Origin: an uncultured Litoreibacter sp.
Lineage (GTDB): Bacteria; Pseudomonadota; Alphaproteobacteria; Rhodobacterales; Rhodobacteraceae
Length of the DNA: 64,000 bases
Reading direction: 5' to 3'
Assembly (NCBI GenBank): GCA_947493265.1
Contig: CANLQL010000002.1
Coordinates: forward strand, 620,001-684,000
The notes beneath the pieces were generated by a model. That model was not told where the DNA came from. It was given only the letters and a program-made list of their open reading frames with translations, and did not search any database. How positions within the stretch are numbered: the first letter of the stretch is position 1; each line of letters begins with the position of its first letter. A program made the position numbers and the translations under genes. Below, piece by piece: positions 1-9,036 of this stretch.

Positions 1-1
1 G

Positions 2-274
2 CTGCAAGCGGTCAATCCAAAAGCCTATGTGGTGAACACGACCCTGTTTTCGGGGTTTGTCCTCTTTGAAAGTACGTATCTGTTCGAGGTGGCCGTCAAG
101 TTTCTCATCGTCAATGCGATCTGGATTTCGATCCATTTCCTATGGCTTTGGCTGGGCAGTTCGATCAAAAAGCTGAATCTGTCCGCGCGTTTGCAACGCA
201 TCATCAATATCGCGATGGCCTGTGCAATGCTGGGGGTTGTCGCGCTGGCCGCGCTGACGGCAACGCGGGTTTAG
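2..274 (+). CDS. LysE/RhtB family amino-acid exporter, C-terminal part
   Basis: Only the last 90 residues lie in the window; the reading frame is open from base 2, so the 5' end is outside. The fragment begins with Gln-Ala-Val-Asn-Pro-Lys-Ala, the conserved loop of LysE/RhtB exporters, and continues with two or three hydrophobic membrane segments (about window residues 10-25, 30-52 and 70-88). The family pumps amino acids such as threonine, homoserine lactone or lysine out across the inner membrane; the substrate cannot be told from this piece. It is convergent with xthA, and the two stop codons overlap by 4 bases. Confidence 0.75.
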   Translation: MQAVNPKAYVVNTTLFSGFVLFESTYLFEVAVKFLIVNAIWISIHFLWLWLGSSIKKLNLSARLQRIINIAMACAMLGVVALAALTATRV

Positions 275-1050
275 GCCGCCAGTTCAACCCAAACCGGGAC
301 ATGATCCGACGGCTTTTCACGGCCGCGGATACCTGCATCGATCTGGCAGTCCACCATCAGATCTGCGCATTGCGGTGTCATCAGAAAATGGTCAATCCGG
401 ATCCCGTCATTGCGGTTCCAGGCACCGGCTTGGTAGTCCCAAAAGCTATATTGTTCAGGGGCTTGGTTGCGGGCGCGAAACGCCTCCGTGAAGCCTAGAT
501 TGACAATCTTGCGCCATGCCGCGCGGCTTTCAGGGCGAAACAACGCGTCCTCACGCCAGCCGTCTGGGCGCTTTGCGTCCTCGGGTTGCGGGATGATGTT
601 GTAATCGCCAGCCATGAGCGCCGGCATCTCGCTGTCCAGCAAGGCTTGCGCGCGCTTATATAGCCGTTCCATCCACGCAAGCTTGTAGTCGTATTTCGGG
701 CCGGGGGCGGGGTTTCCGTTGGGCAGATACAATCCGCAGATGCGCAAAGCTACGTCACCCACAACGGTGGCTTCGATCCACCGGGCCTGTTCGTCTTCGT
801 CGTCACCGGGCAAGCCGCGGGTCACATCCTCAAGCGGCATTTTGGACAGGATCGCCACACCATTGAAGCTTTTCTGACCGTGCGTTTCGACATTGTAGCC
901 GCGGTCTTCAAATAACTCGCGCGGGAAGTTTTCGTCGACGGATTTGATTTCCTGAAGGAGCGCCACATCCGGTTGCGCTTCGTCCAGCCAATCCCCCAAT
1001 GCGTTTATCCGCGCTTTGATGCCATTGATGTTAAACGTGGCGATTTTCAT
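271..1050 (-). CDS. xthA: Exodeoxyribonuclease III (AP endonuclease)
   Basis: 259 aa, the usual length of the ExoIII/Xth family. It cuts DNA at abasic sites and degrades 3' ends of duplex DNA in base-excision repair, in the cytoplasm. Family motifs are in order: MKIATFNINGIK at the N-terminus (metal-site Asn), LLQEIK (metal-binding Glu, about residue 34), a Gly-Leu-Tyr-Leu-Pro-Asn-Gly loop, MAGDYNI (active-site Asp/Asn, about residue 150), RIDHFL, and the terminal SDHVPV with the catalytic His. I chose the ATG at 1050 because translation from there begins exactly at the conserved MKIATFN; an upstream in-frame start would add 12 unrelated residues. Confidence 0.96.
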   Translation of the reverse strand: MKIATFNINGIKARINALGDWLDEAQPDVALLQEIKSVDENFPRELFEDRGYNVETHGQKSFNGVAILSKMPLEDVTRGLPGDDEDEQARWIEATVVGDVALRICGLYLPNGNPAPGPKYDYKLAWMERLYKRAQALLDSEMPALMAGDYNIIPQPEDAKRPDGWREDALFRPESRAAWRKIVNLGFTEAFRARNQAPEQYSFWDYQAGAWNRNDGIRIDHFLMTPQCADLMVDCQIDAGIRGREKPSDHVPVWVELAA

Positions 1051-1107
1051 GGTCGCGTGCCCCCTATTGCAAAATGTATCGCCCACAGCGCGGGGCAGGG
1101 CAAGCGT

Positions 1108-1806
1108 TCAATGGGCTGTTTTTGCGGCCTCCAGCCAAAGCGTATCGAGCCTGCGTAAGGCTGCCGCATCAAATTTCTTGGCCTCTTCCCAATAGCGACC
1201 AGAGGCCACGAAATATCCAAGCTCTGCTTCCAACGCCTGAGCCCTGGAAACCTTTTCCGGATCAAACGTCTGGGGCTTGTTGCGAAGCGCTTCTTGCGGT
1301 GCTGCGCGCGGGAATACCAACCGGCTTTCATCGGTGGACAGGTTCACACAAGCACAGCCCTGGCCTGCGGCAAGGATCATCAGGCGCGCTGATTTTGCTT
1401 CAAGCGATTGCAAGGTTACATCGGCGCGCAGGGGGTCCGGATCTCCGGTTCCGTAAAAGTGCGTCGGGCCATCGGGGCGGTAAACCATGTCACATCCCAA
1501 GAAGGCCAGAACCTGCGGCTGGTGACATTTCAGCGCTGTATAGGCGGCAGTAAACGCCATTGTGCCACCGGCATAGACAAAGCCGCCATAGGCGTTTTGC
1601 GCGGGCACAAACACGTCGGCGCGGGTCAGTTTCTGGGTATTGCCACGGCTTGGTGGCAAGCGGTCCACTGGGAAATCTTCGGGAAAGATCAACTCGTCCC
1701 AGTCAGGGCGAACGCGCCAAGCGTTATTGATTGCCATCCAGTGGTCAAATGAGGGTTTCGGCCAGTCCGCCGCCTGAACAGCATTGGGTCCACTGCCGAG
1801 GATCAA
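1108..1806 (-). CDS. Conserved protein of unknown function with a nucleotide-fold-like GSGPNA start
   Basis: 232 aa if started at the TTG at 1806. I do not recognise a named family. The N-terminal Ile-Leu-Gly-Ser-Gly-Pro-Asn-Ala looks like the first strand and glycine turn of a Rossmann-like fold, as in MptE/DUF115-type proteins, but that is a guess. Later come AINNAWRVRPDW and LAFLGCDMVY, with no signal peptide or membrane segment. The start is doubtful: a strong ribosome site AAGGAG (1826-1831) lies 7 bases before an in-frame ATC codon (1816-1818), while TTG is 19 bases away. Starting at ATC gives 236 aa and completes the first hydrophobic strand. It lies 57 bases upstream of xthA on the same strand. 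Confidence 0.7.
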   Translation of the reverse strand: MILGSGPNAVQAADWPKPSFDHWMAINNAWRVRPDWDELIFPEDFPVDRLPPSRGNTQKLTRADVFVPAQNAYGGFVYAGGTMAFTAAYTALKCHQPQVLAFLGCDMVYRPDGPTHFYGTGDPDPLRADVTLQSLEAKSARLMILAAGQGCACVNLSTDESRLVFPRAAPQEALRNKPQTFDPEKVSRAQALEAELGYFVASGRYWEEAKKFDAAALRRLDTLWLEAAKTAH

Positions 1807-1825
1807 GACGGAATTGATGACGCTA

Positions 1826-1831
1826 CTCCTT
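1826..1831 (-). promoter_or_regulatory. Ribosome-binding site that argues for an ATC start
   Basis: Read on the minus strand this is AAGGAG, a near-perfect Shine-Dalgarno sequence. Seven bases downstream is an in-frame ATC (1816-1818). No ATG or GTG is in frame between it and the rest of the coding region; the nearest standard start is TTG at 1806, too far for this site. Confidence 0.5.
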
Positions 1832-1965
1832 GGTGAATTGGCCAGAATTTAGGGCGCGATTCGCTCAAATCTAGCTCAAAAGCCGAATAATTAGCGCCAA
1901 ATCCGGGATAATTCTCTCTTTTCATCAAGGATTTATTCGAAATATTGAACGAAGGTGAATTTTAG

Positions 1966-2051
1966 ATGAGCGAAATCTTGCTTATCGTGCTAATGTAATG
2001 AGTGTGGGGGTAACGAGTTTTGCGGCGGATGTCTGAGAAGGCATCCGTCGC
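1966..2051 (+). other. Possible small transcript: 10-codon ORF followed by a 10-bp hairpin
   Basis: In the 260-base gap between two minus-strand genes, the plus strand has AAGGTG (1952-1957), then ATG at 1966 opening a 10-codon frame (MSEILLIVLM) that stops at 1998, then a hairpin with arms 2022-2031 and 2042-2051 (10 pairs, one G-U). Only a weak T-run follows. The surrounding DNA is AT-rich and must also hold the promoter of the minus-strand gene ending at 1108. It could be a small RNA, a leader peptide with no downstream gene, or chance. Confidence 0.25.
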
Positions 2052-2077
2052 CTTAGTTTCCATCCCCTGCGATTGCC

Positions 2078-2407
2078 TTACATTGAAAAACTTGTCCCGC
2101 ATCCGCACGAGCTTGTGGCGTTGGGATTGTTGATCACGAACCGGGCCCCAATCAACTCTTCGGTGAAGTCGATTACGGCATTTTCCAGAAATGGCAGGGA
2201 TACGGTGTCGACGATAACTTTTTCGCCGTCCTTCTCCAAAACCAGATCATCTTTCGCGGGATCATCAAGCTTGATCTCATACTGAAAGCCGGAACATCCG
2301 CCACCTTCCACGGCCACGCGCAAGGCTTGGCCTTGGGTGCCTGCACCAATTTCAGCAAGCCGCGCGAAGGCGCGATCGGTAACTGTGGGGGGCAATGTCA
2401 GCGACAT
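2078..2407 (-). CDS. erpA: A-type iron-sulfur carrier protein (ErpA/IscA family)
   Basis: 109 aa. A-type carriers deliver 2Fe-2S or 4Fe-4S clusters to apoproteins in the cytoplasm. The three ligand cysteines are in the standard arrangement: one in GGGCSGFQY (about residue 38) and two in the C-terminal SSCGCG. I start at the ATG at 2407 (MSLTLPPTV), since the longer in-frame extension to 2482 is unrelated to the family and would run to within 13 bases of the divergent dgt start. A second A-type carrier is encoded at 54985-55347 beside sufT. ErpA is the better name for this copy because it stands outside a suf cluster, but erpA and iscA cannot be separated firmly by eye. Confidence 0.88.
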   Translation of the reverse strand: MSLTLPPTVTDRAFARLAEIGAGTQGQALRVAVEGGGCSGFQYEIKLDDPAKDDLVLEKDGEKVIVDTVSLPFLENAVIDFTEELIGARFVINNPNATSSCGCGTSFSM

Positions 2408-2495
2408 ATCTGTGATCCGTCTCGAAACTGGGTTGATTTCAATATAGGGAGGGAACGGGACAGTCACAAGAATCTGAAACAAGATTGGGCAGAAT

Positions 2496-3656
2496 ATGAC
2501 GCTTGCACCTTATGCGTGCGATCCAAAGGACAGCCGCGGGCGGCTTTTTCCTGAGGAAGAAAGTACCTTTCGCAGCTGTTTTCAGCGGGATCGGGACAGA
2601 ATTATCCACGCCAGCGCGTTTCGGCGCTTAAAGCACAAGACGCAAGTTTTCATCGAACATGAAGGCGACTACTTCCGCACGCGGTTGACCCACTCGATCG
2701 AAGTGGCGCAGGTGGCGCGCACAATCTCCAGCGTGCTGGATCTGAATTCCGAACTGACAGAGGCGGTCGCGTTGGCCCATGACCTTGGTCATCCGCCCTT
2801 TGGCCATACAGGTGAAGACGCATTGAATGTGCTGATGGCCCCGTATGGTGGATTTGATCACAACGCGCAGGCGCTGAAAATCGTAACTTCGCTGGAACGC
2901 CATTACGCCGAGTGGGACGGGCTGAACCTGACTTGGGAATGTCTGGAAGGCATCGCAAAGCATAACGGTCCTGTCACGGGTGATTTGCCCTTTGCACTCA
3001 GCGACTACACGGCGCGTCACGACCTGGAATTGGGCACTTTTGCAAGTGCGGAAGCGCAAGTGGCCGCCCTGGCGGATGACATTGCTTATAACAATCACGA
3101 TCTGCACGATGGACTTCGGGCAGAGCTGTTTTCCACCGACGAGCTGGCAGAGCTGCCCATTTTGGACAGCTGTTTTGCGGAAGTTGACCGGATTTACCCT
3201 GATTTGAACTATTACCGGCGCCGGCACGAAGCCTTGCGACGTTTTTTTGGTGTTTTGGTTGAGGATGTCATTGGGGTGGCACGGGGCCGCTTAACCGAAT
3301 TGGCCCCGAACCGCGTGGAAGATATTCGCGGGGCCGGGCGCGCGATGGTGCAATTTACCCCAGCTTTGTGGACCGACCTAAAAGTGATCCGCGAATTCCT
3401 GTTTGTGCGGATGTACCGCGCCCCGGCAGTGATCGAGATGCGCGAGAAAGTCACAAGCGTGGTGATGGAGCTGTTTCCACTTTTCATGGAAGAGCCGGAA
3501 TTGCTGCCAAAGCAATGGCGCAAGGATGTGGCCGATGCGGGGGAAGATGAAACCGCACTGGCTAGGATCGTCGCAGACTATATTGCGGGCATGACGGATC
3601 GGTTTGCCATTCAGGAACATGCCCGCCTTTTCGATCGCAAGCGGGTCGCCACCTAA
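2496..3656 (+). CDS. dgt: dGTPase-like deoxynucleoside triphosphate triphosphohydrolase
   Basis: 386 aa, the length of the alphaproteobacterial (type 2) Dgt family. It hydrolyses dNTPs to the nucleoside and triphosphate, helping to set dNTP pools. The HD-domain metal ligands are clear: TRLTHSIEVAQVAR (first His, about residue 67) and AHDLGHPPFGHTGE (His-Asp pair, about residue 92); an Arg-rich RRLKHKTQVF segment precedes them. The ATG at 2496 gives MTLAPYACDP, as in relatives. It is divergent from erpA, so the short space between them, about 90 bases, must hold both promoters. Confidence 0.93.
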   Translation: MTLAPYACDPKDSRGRLFPEEESTFRSCFQRDRDRIIHASAFRRLKHKTQVFIEHEGDYFRTRLTHSIEVAQVARTISSVLDLNSELTEAVALAHDLGHPPFGHTGEDALNVLMAPYGGFDHNAQALKIVTSLERHYAEWDGLNLTWECLEGIAKHNGPVTGDLPFALSDYTARHDLELGTFASAEAQVAALADDIAYNNHDLHDGLRAELFSTDELAELPILDSCFAEVDRIYPDLNYYRRRHEALRRFFGVLVEDVIGVARGRLTELAPNRVEDIRGAGRAMVQFTPALWTDLKVIREFLFVRMYRAPAVIEMREKVTSVVMELFPLFMEEPELLPKQWRKDVADAGEDETALARIVADYIAGMTDRFAIQEHARLFDRKRVAT

Positions 3657-3819
3657 AGGCGCAGCTTCGCTGCCCATGATATTTTGGCTTGTTCGGCCCA
3701 AGTGCCTCACTGCGCGGCATCATGCCAAGGTCGCGTCCGGTGATTGAAGGGCTGGACGTGGGCGCGGGGCATGTTAAACCGCGCGTCAAGACCAAACCCA
3801 TGTTTTGAAGGCCAGCGCC

Positions 3820-5562
3820 ATGAACCTTTTTGCCGAAATCCGGACCGTCGTCATCTCAGCTTTGAATGAGATGGTGCGCGACGGCGCGCTGCCGGAAGGT
3901 CTGGAATTTGCCAATGTCGCAGTGGAGCCCCCGCGGGATGCGGCTCATGGTGACATGGCGACCAACGCGGCGATGGTTTTGGCCAAACCCGCAGGTTTGA
4001 AACCGCGCGATATCGCGGCGGCTCTGGCCCCGCTCTTGCTTGCTGATCCTCGGATCGAGGGGGCCGATATTGCCGGGCCGGGGTTTTTGAACCTGCGGCT
4101 TGGGGCGTCTGTCTGGCAAGGCGTCGTTGGGACGATCCTGTCGCAAGGGTCTGATTTCGGGAAATCCGACATGGGGCAGGGCAAACGGGTCAATGTCGAA
4201 TATGTTTCAGCCAACCCGACAGGTCCTTTGCATGTGGGTCACACGCGGGGCGCGATTTTTGGCGACGCTTTGGCGAGCCTGCTGGATTACGCAGGCCATG
4301 AGGTTACGCGGGAATACTACATCAACGATGGCGGCGCGCAGGTCGATGTCTTGGCGCGGTCTGTCTACTTGCGGTATTTGGAAGCGCATGGCCAAGAGGT
4401 CGCGTTTGAAGATGGTACCTATCCGGGCGACTATCTGATCGAAGTGGGGCAGGCGCTGAAGGACAAGGTCGGCGATCAGTACATCGACAAGGGCGAACAG
4501 TATTGGCTGGAAGACGTCCGGGGCTTTGCCACCGACGCGATGATGGAGATGATCAAAGACGATCTTGCAACCGTCGGTGTCGAAATGGACGTCTATTTCA
4601 GTGAGAAATCGCTGTATGGCACAGGCCAGATCGAAGCGGCGATTGAGGATCTGAAAGGCAAAGATCTGATCTATGAAGGCACGCTTGAGCCGCCGAAAGG
4701 GAAAGTGCCGGAAGATTGGGAGCCACGGGAACAGACGTTGTTCCGGTCCACGGCGCATGGCGATGATGTCGACCGGCCCGTGAAGAAATCCGATGGCTCC
4801 TGGACCTATTTCGCACCGGATATTGCCTATCATTTCAACAAGGTAGAACGCAAATTTGATGCTTTGATCGACGTTTTCGGCGCGGATCACGGCGGCTATG
4901 TCAAGCGGATGAAGGCGGCTGTGTCTGCCTTGTCTGACGGCAAGGTGCCGCTGGATATCAAGCTGACGCAATTGGTGCGGCTTTATAAAAACGGTGAACC
5001 GTTCAAGATGTCCAAGCGGGCGGGGACGTTCATCATGTTGCGCGATGTGGTCGCGCAGGTGGGCGCGGATGTCACCCGGTTCCATATGCTGACGCGGAAA
5101 AACGACGCGCCTTTGGATTTCGATTTCGACAAGGTGCTGGAACAGTCGAAAGACAACCCGGTCTTCTATGTGCAGTATGCACATGCGCGGGTGAGCTCGG
5201 TGTTGCGGAAAGCGCAAGAGGCGGGGATCGCTTGCGATGACGCAACTCTGGCCAAGGCAGACTTGAGCCTGAACGCGCATGAGGCCGAACAAGCCTTGGC
5301 GGCCAAGCTGGCGGAATGGCCGCGTTTGGTAGAGATCGCCGCGCGGACCAACGAGCCGCACCGGATCGCGTTCTATCTGTATGAATTGGCAGGGGAGTTT
5401 CACGCCTTGTGGAACCGGGGCAATGACGCGCCGGAATTGCGGTTCTTGCAGGATGATATTGCCACGTCACAAGCAAAAATCGCCCTCGCGCGTGCCTCGG
5501 CGATTGTTATTTCTGCAGGTCTTGGTATTCTAGGGGTAGCTCCGGCAGAAGAAATGCGCTGA
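3820..5562 (+). CDS. argS: Arginyl-tRNA synthetase
   Basis: 580 aa. Class I aminoacyl-tRNA synthetase charging tRNA-Arg. It has the N-terminal ArgRS tRNA-recognition domain (residues 1-90), the HIGH signature as [10 protein letters not shown] (about residue 134), the KMSKS signature as FKMSKRAG (about residue 395), and a C-terminal all-helical anticodon-binding domain containing [13 protein letters not shown]. The ATG at 3820 follows GAAGG at 3807-3811; an in-frame TTG at 3805 is less likely. The preceding 163-base gap to dgt holds no gene that I can support. It heads the argS-SPOR-nagZ-scpA-scpB order typical of Rhodobacteraceae. Confidence 0.97.
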   Translation: MNLFAEIRTVVISALNEMVRDGALPEGLEFANVAVEPPRDAAHGDMATNAAMVLAKPAGLKPRDIAAALAPLLLADPRIEGADIAGPGFLNLRLGASVWQGVVGTILSQGSDFGKSDMGQGKRVNVEYVSANPTGPLHVGHTRGAIFGDALASLLDYAGHEVTREYYINDGGAQVDVLARSVYLRYLEAHGQEVAFEDGTYPGDYLIEVGQALKDKVGDQYIDKGEQYWLEDVRGFATDAMMEMIKDDLATVGVEMDVYFSEKSLYGTGQIEAAIEDLKGKDLIYEGTLEPPKGKVPEDWEPREQTLFRSTAHGDDVDRPVKKSDGSWTYFAPDIAYHFNKVERKFDALIDVFGADHGGYVKRMKAAVSALSDGKVPLDIKLTQLVRLYKNGEPFKMSKRAGTFIMLRDVVAQVGADVTRFHMLTRKNDAPLDFDFDKVLEQSKDNPVFYVQYAHARVSSVLRKAQEAGIACDDATLAKADLSLNAHEAEQALAAKLAEWPRLVEIAARTNEPHRIAFYLYELAGEFHALWNRGNDAPELRFLQDDIATSQAKIALARASAIVISAGLGILGVAPAEEMR

Positions 5563-5650
5563 CACATCATGATCAGGGCCTCTGTCTGAGTGAAACGAGC
5601 AGGCGGAACGACCACCCGGCACAAAAGCTGGGGGCAAAGAGGCAAATGAT

Positions 5651-6601
5651 ATGGCAGATGCGCATTACGACGCGGGTTACGGCGGTAATTCTTCAAATTC
5701 AGATGGCACACAAACCGGCATTATGGCCGCGAGTTTGCATTGGTTTGGGGCGTTAAGTTCCATCGCATTGGTGGTTGGGCTTCTTTACTGGGGCTACGAG
5801 CTGACCGTGCGCGATGTCGCCAATGTGCCGGTGATCCGCGCGTTGGATGGTCCGTCACGGGTACAACCGGAAGACCCCGGCGGACAATTGGCATCGCATC
5901 AGGGGCTTGCCGTGAACAGAGTCCAGTCTGCGGGTGAGGCGGAAGGCCCCGCGCCGCGGATCGTGTTGGCCCCATCCCCGGTTGAACTTAGCGAAGACGA
6001 CATTGTTCTAGGGGCTGCCCCAGCATCTGAGGAAGAGGCACAGACCCAAACGGCGCTGGCCACCCCGACAGAAGATGATGTGCTGCAACAAGCGCGCGCG
6101 CGTGCTGAAGCCTTGGCCAACGAACTTGCGCAAGGTGTCGAAGCGCTGGAGCCGCTTGCGCCGGTGGAAGAGAATGCGCCAAGTATCGAAGTTATTTCGC
6201 AAGCCATTCCCGGTGTGAAGCAGTCGCCGCGCCCCGGCGTGCGCCCCAAGACCACCACTGTCAGTTTTGATCAATCGGCCGCAGTTTCCGCTGCGGTTGC
6301 TGCGGCGTTGAACCTGGGCTCCGTCGAAGTTGACGCGGCATCGCTCGCACCTGGCACGCGTCTTGTGCAACTGGGTGCATTCGATGATCGCGCGTCTGCG
6401 GAAGCCGCCTGGGATAAGATCGCTGGGCAGTTTTCCGACTATATGGTCGACAAACAACGTGTGATCCAGGAAACCGAAAGCGGTGGCCGAACCTTCTTCC
6501 GCTTGCGGGCTGCGGGTTTTGACGGGTTAAGTTCCTCACGCCGTTTCTGTGCAGTTCTGGTTGCAAAGAACGCAGTTTGCATCCCGATATTGGCGCGCTA
6601 A
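5651..6601 (+). CDS. Membrane-anchored SPOR-domain protein
   Basis: 316 aa. The N-terminus is cytoplasmic and Gly/Asn-rich, followed by one membrane helix (about residues 27-48), a long Pro/Ala/Glu-rich periplasmic region (50-230), and a C-terminal SPOR domain beginning near RLVQLGAFDDRASAE (about residue 236) and ending with a conserved Cys pair. SPOR domains bind denuded glycan strands of peptidoglycan, usually at the division site. The ATG of nagZ follows the stop codon directly, so the two are co-translated. A pairing with NagZ, a peptidoglycan-recycling enzyme, fits a cell-wall role. Confidence 0.88.
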   Translation: MADAHYDAGYGGNSSNSDGTQTGIMAASLHWFGALSSIALVVGLLYWGYELTVRDVANVPVIRALDGPSRVQPEDPGGQLASHQGLAVNRVQSAGEAEGPAPRIVLAPSPVELSEDDIVLGAAPASEEEAQTQTALATPTEDDVLQQARARAEALANELAQGVEALEPLAPVEENAPSIEVISQAIPGVKQSPRPGVRPKTTTVSFDQSAAVSAAVAAALNLGSVEVDAASLAPGTRLVQLGAFDDRASAEAAWDKIAGQFSDYMVDKQRVIQETESGGRTFFRLRAAGFDGLSSSRRFCAVLVAKNAVCIPILAR

Positions 6602-7594
6602 ATGCCTGATGGCGCTTATATTTTTGGCTGCGAAGGCACCAAACTCAGCGCCCCCGAGAAAGCCTTTTTTGCGACGTCCCAACCTTGGGGCTTTATCCTG
6701 TTTGCCCGCAATGTAGAAACTCCGGACCAGTTGCGGGGTTTAACAAACTCCTTGCGCAACGCGGTCGGGCGCAACGCGCCGATCCTGATCGATCAGGAAG
6801 GCGGGCGGGTTCAGCGGATGCGGGCACCGCATTGGCGAGAATACTTGCCCGCGCTTGATCAGATCGAACAGACCGGGGCCAAATCCCTGCGGGCCACGTT
6901 TCTACGCAACCGCTTGATTGCTGCGGAATTGCATGACGTTGGAATTGACGTGAATTGCGCGCCGTTGGCCGACGTTGTGCGCCCCGACAGCCATCCTGTT
7001 TTGCGCAACCGCTGTTATGGCGGCGATGTCGCCAGCGTCGTGGCCCACTGCATGGAAACCGAACGCGGCTTGCTGCAAGGTGGCGTGCTGCCTGTGCTCA
7101 AGCATATTCCGGGTTATGGCCGCGCGGTGGTAGATGGACACAAGGACCTGCCGCGGGTGGATGTCTCCCGGGAAGAACTCAACACCATTGATTTCGCTCC
7201 GTTCAAGATGCTTGGCCATATGGCGATGGGTATGACGGCGCATATCGTGTTCCCTTGCATTGATGATCTGCCTGCCACGACGTCGCCAAAAGCGATGGCG
7301 ATGATCCGGGACGAGATCGGCTTTGGTGGGCTGATCATGACCGATGATATCTCCATGGAAGCGTTGTCGGGCAGTGTCGCGGAACGCGCGCAGGCGTCTT
7401 TGGCGGCGGGGTGTGATCTGGTGCTGCATTGCAATGGCAATCTGGATGAAATGGCCGGTGTCTCAGATATCAGCGGGTCGATGACGCAGGATGCGGTTCA
7501 ACGTGGCGACAGAGCGCTGGCACAGCGTCAAACGCCAACACCTGTTGACATTTCAGCGCTCGAGCGTGAGTTTCAAACGCTCATTGGCGGGTAG
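6602..7594 (+). CDS. nagZ: Beta-N-acetylhexosaminidase (peptidoglycan recycling)
   Basis: 330 aa, glycoside hydrolase family 3. NagZ removes N-acetylglucosamine from anhydro-muropeptides in the cytoplasm. Seen: ILIDQEGGRVQRM (about residue 60), the family signature KHIPGYGRAVVDGHKDLP (about residues 167-184, with the His/Asp loop typical of NagZ), and GLIMTDDISMEAL (catalytic Asp, about residue 247). There is no signal peptide, in keeping with a cytoplasmic enzyme. The ATG touches the stop of the SPOR gene, and scpA starts 3 bases after the nagZ stop. Confidence 0.95.
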   Translation: MPDGAYIFGCEGTKLSAPEKAFFATSQPWGFILFARNVETPDQLRGLTNSLRNAVGRNAPILIDQEGGRVQRMRAPHWREYLPALDQIEQTGAKSLRATFLRNRLIAAELHDVGIDVNCAPLADVVRPDSHPVLRNRCYGGDVASVVAHCMETERGLLQGGVLPVLKHIPGYGRAVVDGHKDLPRVDVSREELNTIDFAPFKMLGHMAMGMTAHIVFPCIDDLPATTSPKAMAMIRDEIGFGGLIMTDDISMEALSGSVAERAQASLAAGCDLVLHCNGNLDEMAGVSDISGSMTQDAVQRGDRALAQRQTPTPVDISALEREFQTLIGG

Positions 7595-7597
7595 GAA

Positions 7598-8389
7598 ATG
7601 ACCGACACAGATAACTGGGAAACGGGCGATGTTGAGGCGCGGCTGGAAGCCGAAGCCTTGATCGTTGATGTCGATGGGTTTGAAGGCCCGCTTGATATTC
7701 TGTTGACCTTGTCGCGCACTCAGAAAGTTGACCTTCGCAACGTCTCTGTCTTGCAACTGGCAGAGCAATATCTGGCCTTTATCGACAAAGCCAAATCACT
7801 GCGGCTGGAATTGGCGGCGGACTATCTTGTGATGGCGGCTTGGCTGGCCTTCCTGAAATCGCGCCTTCTATTGCCGCCCGATCCAACTGAGGACGGCCCG
7901 TCTGGGGAAGAATTGGCCGCGCATCTCGCGTTCCAGTTGGAACGGCTGTCTGCCATGCGTGATGCCGCTGCAAAGCTGATGGCGCGCGACCAGCTGGGCC
8001 GCGATTTCTTCAAACGCGGGATCCCGGAAGATGTCACGCGGACAAGGCGCGTCACCTATACTGCGACGCTTTTGGACCTGATGCAGGCCTATAGCCGCAT
8101 CCGCACGAAGGATGAATTCCGCCCCTTCACGATGGACCGCGAAAAAGTCTTCACGATGGAGCAAGCGCTGGATCGGATGCGCGGACTGATTGGGTTTGCT
8201 GGCGATTGGTCCGACCTGACATCCTATTTGCCCGAAGGGTGGGAAACCGACCCGGTCAAGCGCCGGTCAGCGACGGCGGCAACCTTTGCGGCGTCTCTGG
8301 AACTGGCCAAAGCAGGCGCAATTGAGTTAAGGCAGGGCGACGTATTCGCCCCGATCCAAATCCGCAAAAGGTCTGCGCCGCATGGCTGA
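7598..8389 (+). CDS. scpA: Segregation and condensation protein A
   Basis: 263 aa. ScpA is the kleisin that, with ScpB, bridges SMC heads in chromosome condensation. The N-terminal kleisin motif is present as FEGPLDILLTLSRTQKVDL (about residues 28-46), followed by LAFLKSRLLLP, and the C-terminal winged-helix region ends in GAIELRQGDVFAPI. It overlaps scpB by 8 bases, so translational coupling is likely. The length is normal for the family. Confidence 0.95.
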   Translation: MTDTDNWETGDVEARLEAEALIVDVDGFEGPLDILLTLSRTQKVDLRNVSVLQLAEQYLAFIDKAKSLRLELAADYLVMAAWLAFLKSRLLLPPDPTEDGPSGEELAAHLAFQLERLSAMRDAAAKLMARDQLGRDFFKRGIPEDVTRTRRVTYTATLLDLMQAYSRIRTKDEFRPFTMDREKVFTMEQALDRMRGLIGFAGDWSDLTSYLPEGWETDPVKRRSATAATFAASLELAKAGAIELRQGDVFAPIQIRKRSAPHG

Positions 8390-9035
8390 AGATACAATTC
8401 AGGAAGAGACCCTTTTCGAAGCCCCTCCTATGGCTGAACAGGAGCGGATGGTCGAAGCCATTTTGTTTGCCACATCCGAGCCGATCACGGTGCGCGAGCT
8501 TGAGGCGCGGATGCCGCATGGCTCTGATCCTGCGGAAGCGCTGGTCTATCTCAAGAAGCGCTACGAGGGGCGGGGCGTCCAGGTCATCCGTGTGGGCGAT
8601 GCCTGGGCTATTCGGACAGCTGGTGATCTTGGTTTTCTGATGCAAAAAGAAACGGTTGAGACCCGCAAGCTGAGCCGTGCGGCGATCGAAACCCTGGCGA
8701 TTGTGGCCTATCACCAGCCGGCGACGCGGGCCGAGATCGAAGAAATTCGCGGTGTTTCCGTTTCTCGTGGTACAATAGATCAGTTGATCGAATTGGAATG
8801 GATCCGCTTTGGACGTCGGCGCATGACGCCGGGCAGACCCATCACATTCGTGGTGACACAGAACTTCCTCGACCACTTCGGGTTGGAGAATGCGCGTGAC
8901 CTTCCGGGCCTGAAGGAGCTTCGTGCCTCTGGGTTGTTGGACAACAGGCCACCTCCGGGCGGAGATTTGTCATTGGATGATGACGAAGATGAAGATGAAA
9001 GCCCAGAAGGTCAAAACGAGCTATTTGAGGATTGA
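8382..9035 (+). CDS. scpB: Segregation and condensation protein B
   Basis: 217 aa. ScpB dimerises and binds the ScpA kleisin of the SMC complex through tandem winged helices: about residues 20-85 (MVEAILFATSEPITVREL) and 95-175 (LSRAAIETLAIVAYHQP, then the EEIRGVSVSRGTIDQL helix). The tail is very acidic (DDDEDEDESPEGQ), which is common in alphaproteobacterial ScpB. It starts inside the scpA end. In relatives I would expect tatABC to follow; here a 67-aa gene starts 1 base after its stop. Confidence 0.94.
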   Translation: MAEDTIQEETLFEAPPMAEQERMVEAILFATSEPITVRELEARMPHGSDPAEALVYLKKRYEGRGVQVIRVGDAWAIRTAGDLGFLMQKETVETRKLSRAAIETLAIVAYHQPATRAEIEEIRGVSVSRGTIDQLIELEWIRFGRRRMTPGRPITFVVTQNFLDHFGLENARDLPGLKELRASGLLDNRPPPGGDLSLDDDEDEDESPEGQNELFED

Positions 9036-9036
9036 A

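Noticed and set aside
4207-5403. Long minus-strand open frame inside argS
   Set aside because: It is the antisense of argS, which has all its motifs. The open frame follows from the codon bias of a GC-rich gene and shows no protein-like pattern.
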